A stretch of 6,473 nucleotides of DNA from Candidatus Heimdallarchaeota archaeon (GTDB taxonomy: Archaea; Asgardarchaeota; Njordarchaeia; Njordarchaeales; JAMOTR01), in the NCBI GenBank assembly GCA_027068385.1, contig JAMOTR010000041.1, positions 1 to 6,473 of the forward strand. Direction: 5' to 3'. The translations under genes and the position numbers were made by a program. This document shows positions 5,705 to 6,473 of this stretch, piece after piece. Every line of letters starts with the position of its first letter. Within the stretch, counting starts at the first letter, position 1. Under the pieces are notes generated by a model. It saw nothing but the letters and a program-made list of their open reading frames with translations, had not been told where the DNA came from and ran no database searches.

Positions 5705-6128
5705 TCGGATACGCGTACTCAAGAGAATATCTCGCTATCAGTTTGGAGTCGATATAATACCCGAAGACGCGGAAGTAATAGTGGCTAAAACGGGTAAGCC
5801 TAGGTTCATACTATACGAAGGAAAGCGCTACGCGGGTATAAACGCTAAGACCACCCACATCACTTTATATTTACCCGCGGGTAGGAGGCTGTTCGAGGCT
5901 ACGGAGAGGCGGAGGGTATACGTAAAGGACCCTAAGTATTTAATTACCGATCTATTCTCGGCCCACGTCGAGGACGCGGACGAGCTCATAAGGCCGGGGG
6001 ACGAAGTCGTGATAGTATATGGAGAAGAGATACTAGGGGTAGGAAAAGCTAGGATCTCCGGTAGGAGTATGAAGGAGTTCTCACGCGGTGTAGCCGTAAG
6101 GGTACGTGAAAAAATCACGAACGCTTAA
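5697..6128 (+). CDS. Stand-alone C2 (pre-PUA) + PUA protein resembling the C-terminus of archaeosine tRNA-guanine transglycosylase
   Basis: This is a 143-aa RNA-binding protein. Residues 10-66 (RISRYQFGVDIIPEDAEVIV, then KTGKPRFILYEGKRYAG, then LYLPAGRRLFE) match the pattern of the C2 domain of archaeosine TGT: YQFG, a segment of the form RxTGKxRxVY, and a following TLxxxGAxxL-like part. Residues 73-140 are a PUA domain (VYVKDPKYLITDLFSAHV, IRPGDEVVIVYGEEILGVGKARISG, GVAVRVREK). In the full-length enzyme these domains bind the unfolded D arm and the 3' end so that G15 can be exchanged. The catalytic TIM barrel is absent, so this is either the small subunit of a split enzyme, as known in some archaea, or a separate tRNA-binding factor. 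ATG 5697 is chosen because no other start codon lies before the conserved YQFG and a TATA-like box sits about 30 nt upstream. An upstream extension of the frame is antisense to tsaC. It overlaps the next gene tail to tail by 14 nt. Confidence 0.85.
   Translation: MNIRIRVLKRISRYQFGVDIIPEDAEVIVAKTGKPRFILYEGKRYAGINAKTTHITLYLPAGRRLFEATERRRVYVKDPKYLITDLFSAHVEDADELIRPGDEVVIVYGEEILGVGKARISGRSMKEFSRGVAVRVREKITNA
5725..5732 (-). promoter_or_regulatory. Probable TATA box of the tsaC-aCPSF1 operon, inside the PUA gene
   Basis: AGATATTC (reading 5732 to 5725) is centred about 25 nt before ATG 5704 and 31 nt before ATG 5698. It fits a leaderless or very short-leader transcript. It is a weak box embedded in the coding sequence of the divergent PUA gene. 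Confidence 0.35.
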
Positions 6129-6473
6129 CGTACTTCTCGAAGAGCTTGAACTTTCCGTATAGCTTCTGCGGATAGTGACACGCGACCCGGTGGTTTTCTT
6201 CTACCTCTACGAGCTGCGGCTCCTCGGTAGCGCACTTCTTGAACTCCTCGTCGGTGAGCTTGTATCCGAACGGGTTCTCGTCCATCAACCGGCACCTCGG
6301 GTGGAAGCGGCAAGCGGGCGGAGGGTTAATCGCCGAAGGAACCTCTCCGCGTAGCACTATCCTCTCACGATCGCGTAGCTCGGGATCGGGCACGGGGTTC
6401 GCGTATAGCAAGGCCCGAGTATATGGATGCATCGGATTGAGCAGAATCTTCTCCGCGTCTCCGTATTCTACGA
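6115..6473 (-). CDS. Oligopeptide/dipeptide ABC transporter ATP-binding protein, OppF/DppF type, C-terminal 118 residues
   Basis: The frame is open from the right window edge to TGA at 6117-6115, so the Walker A, signature and Walker B parts are outside. What remains begins VEYGDAEKILLNPMHPYTRA, the family's (G)xAExxxxNPxHPYTRALL hallmark, followed by the oligo_HPY C-terminal domain: LRGEVPSAINPPPACRFHPRC. The GE-x-PS-x-INPP form is more typical of OppF/DppF than of OppD/DppD. Four cysteines remain (counting from the HPY Met as residue 1: C41, C47, C67, C85 in HRVACHYP). In related transporters this domain can hold an iron-sulfur cluster. The C47-C67 gap (19 residues) is longer than in most bacterial relatives. 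The protein would sit on the cytoplasmic face of the membrane, driving peptide uptake (or uptake of sugars, as some archaeal members do). The rest of the operon presumably lies to the right. It overlaps the PUA gene 3' end by 14 nt. Confidence 0.93.
   Translation of the reverse strand, partial: VEYGDAEKILLNPMHPYTRALLYANPVPDPELRDRERIVLRGEVPSAINPPPACRFHPRCRLMDENPFGYKLTDEEFKKCATEEPQLVEVEENHRVACHYPQKLYGKFKLFEKYVKRS

Noticed and set aside
6125..6313. 62-aa minus-strand open frame
   Set aside because: It is a frame-shifted reading of the OppF-type gene, whose frame has clear family motifs.
1..6473. Frequent CTAG tetranucleotides across the window
   Set aside because: CTAG looks common rather than avoided, but occurrences are spread through coding sequence with no regular spacing; without a genome count it is not a feature.

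Overview
The window looks like a compact chromosomal segment from a hyperthermophilic or thermophilic archaeon, most likely Thermoproteota (Crenarchaeota). The evidence is an archaeal KH/metallo-beta-lactamase/beta-CASP termination nuclease (aCPSF1), an archaeosine-transglycosylase-like C2+PUA protein, a short archaeal threonylcarbamoyl-AMP synthase, AT-rich TATA boxes about 24-30 nt upstream of several start codons (a leaderless style), and a Shine-Dalgarno (GGGGTGATC) complementary to the archaeal 16S 3' end. The phylum is an inference; the exact genus cannot be told from this window.

Layout. 3-320 (+) is the 3' end of an unidentified gene. It converges with and overlaps an unidentified basic 187-aa gene at 293-856 (-). 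That gene shares a 70-bp divergent intergenic region (857-926) with an unidentified 671-aa protein (927-2942, +) carrying a C-terminal membrane anchor. Nine bases after that stop lies a T6 run that also forms part of the TATA box of a tRNA-Gln(CTG) gene (2985-3062, +, CCA encoded). The tRNA 3' end overlaps, in antisense, the last Trp codon and stop codon of aCPSF1 (3057-5057, -). aCPSF1 lies 23 nt downstream of the tsaC/sua5-type gene (5081-5704, -), almost certainly in one operon. tsaC in turn has overlapping divergent starts with a C2+PUA protein (5697-6128, +). The window closes with the C-terminal part of an OppF/DppF-type peptide-transporter ATPase (6115-6473, -), which overlaps the PUA gene tail to tail by 14 nt.

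Functional reading. The right half is an RNA-centred neighbourhood: a tRNA gene, a t6A37 enzyme, a likely archaeosine-15 accessory subunit or tRNA-binding protein, and the 3'-end-forming termination ribonuclease. The left half (3-2942) contains three proteins I cannot name; the 671-aa/187-aa divergent pair is the best candidate here for something undescribed. No CRISPR array, insertion sequence or integrase is visible. Almost every base is coding or promoter; no stretch over 300 bases lacks a gene.
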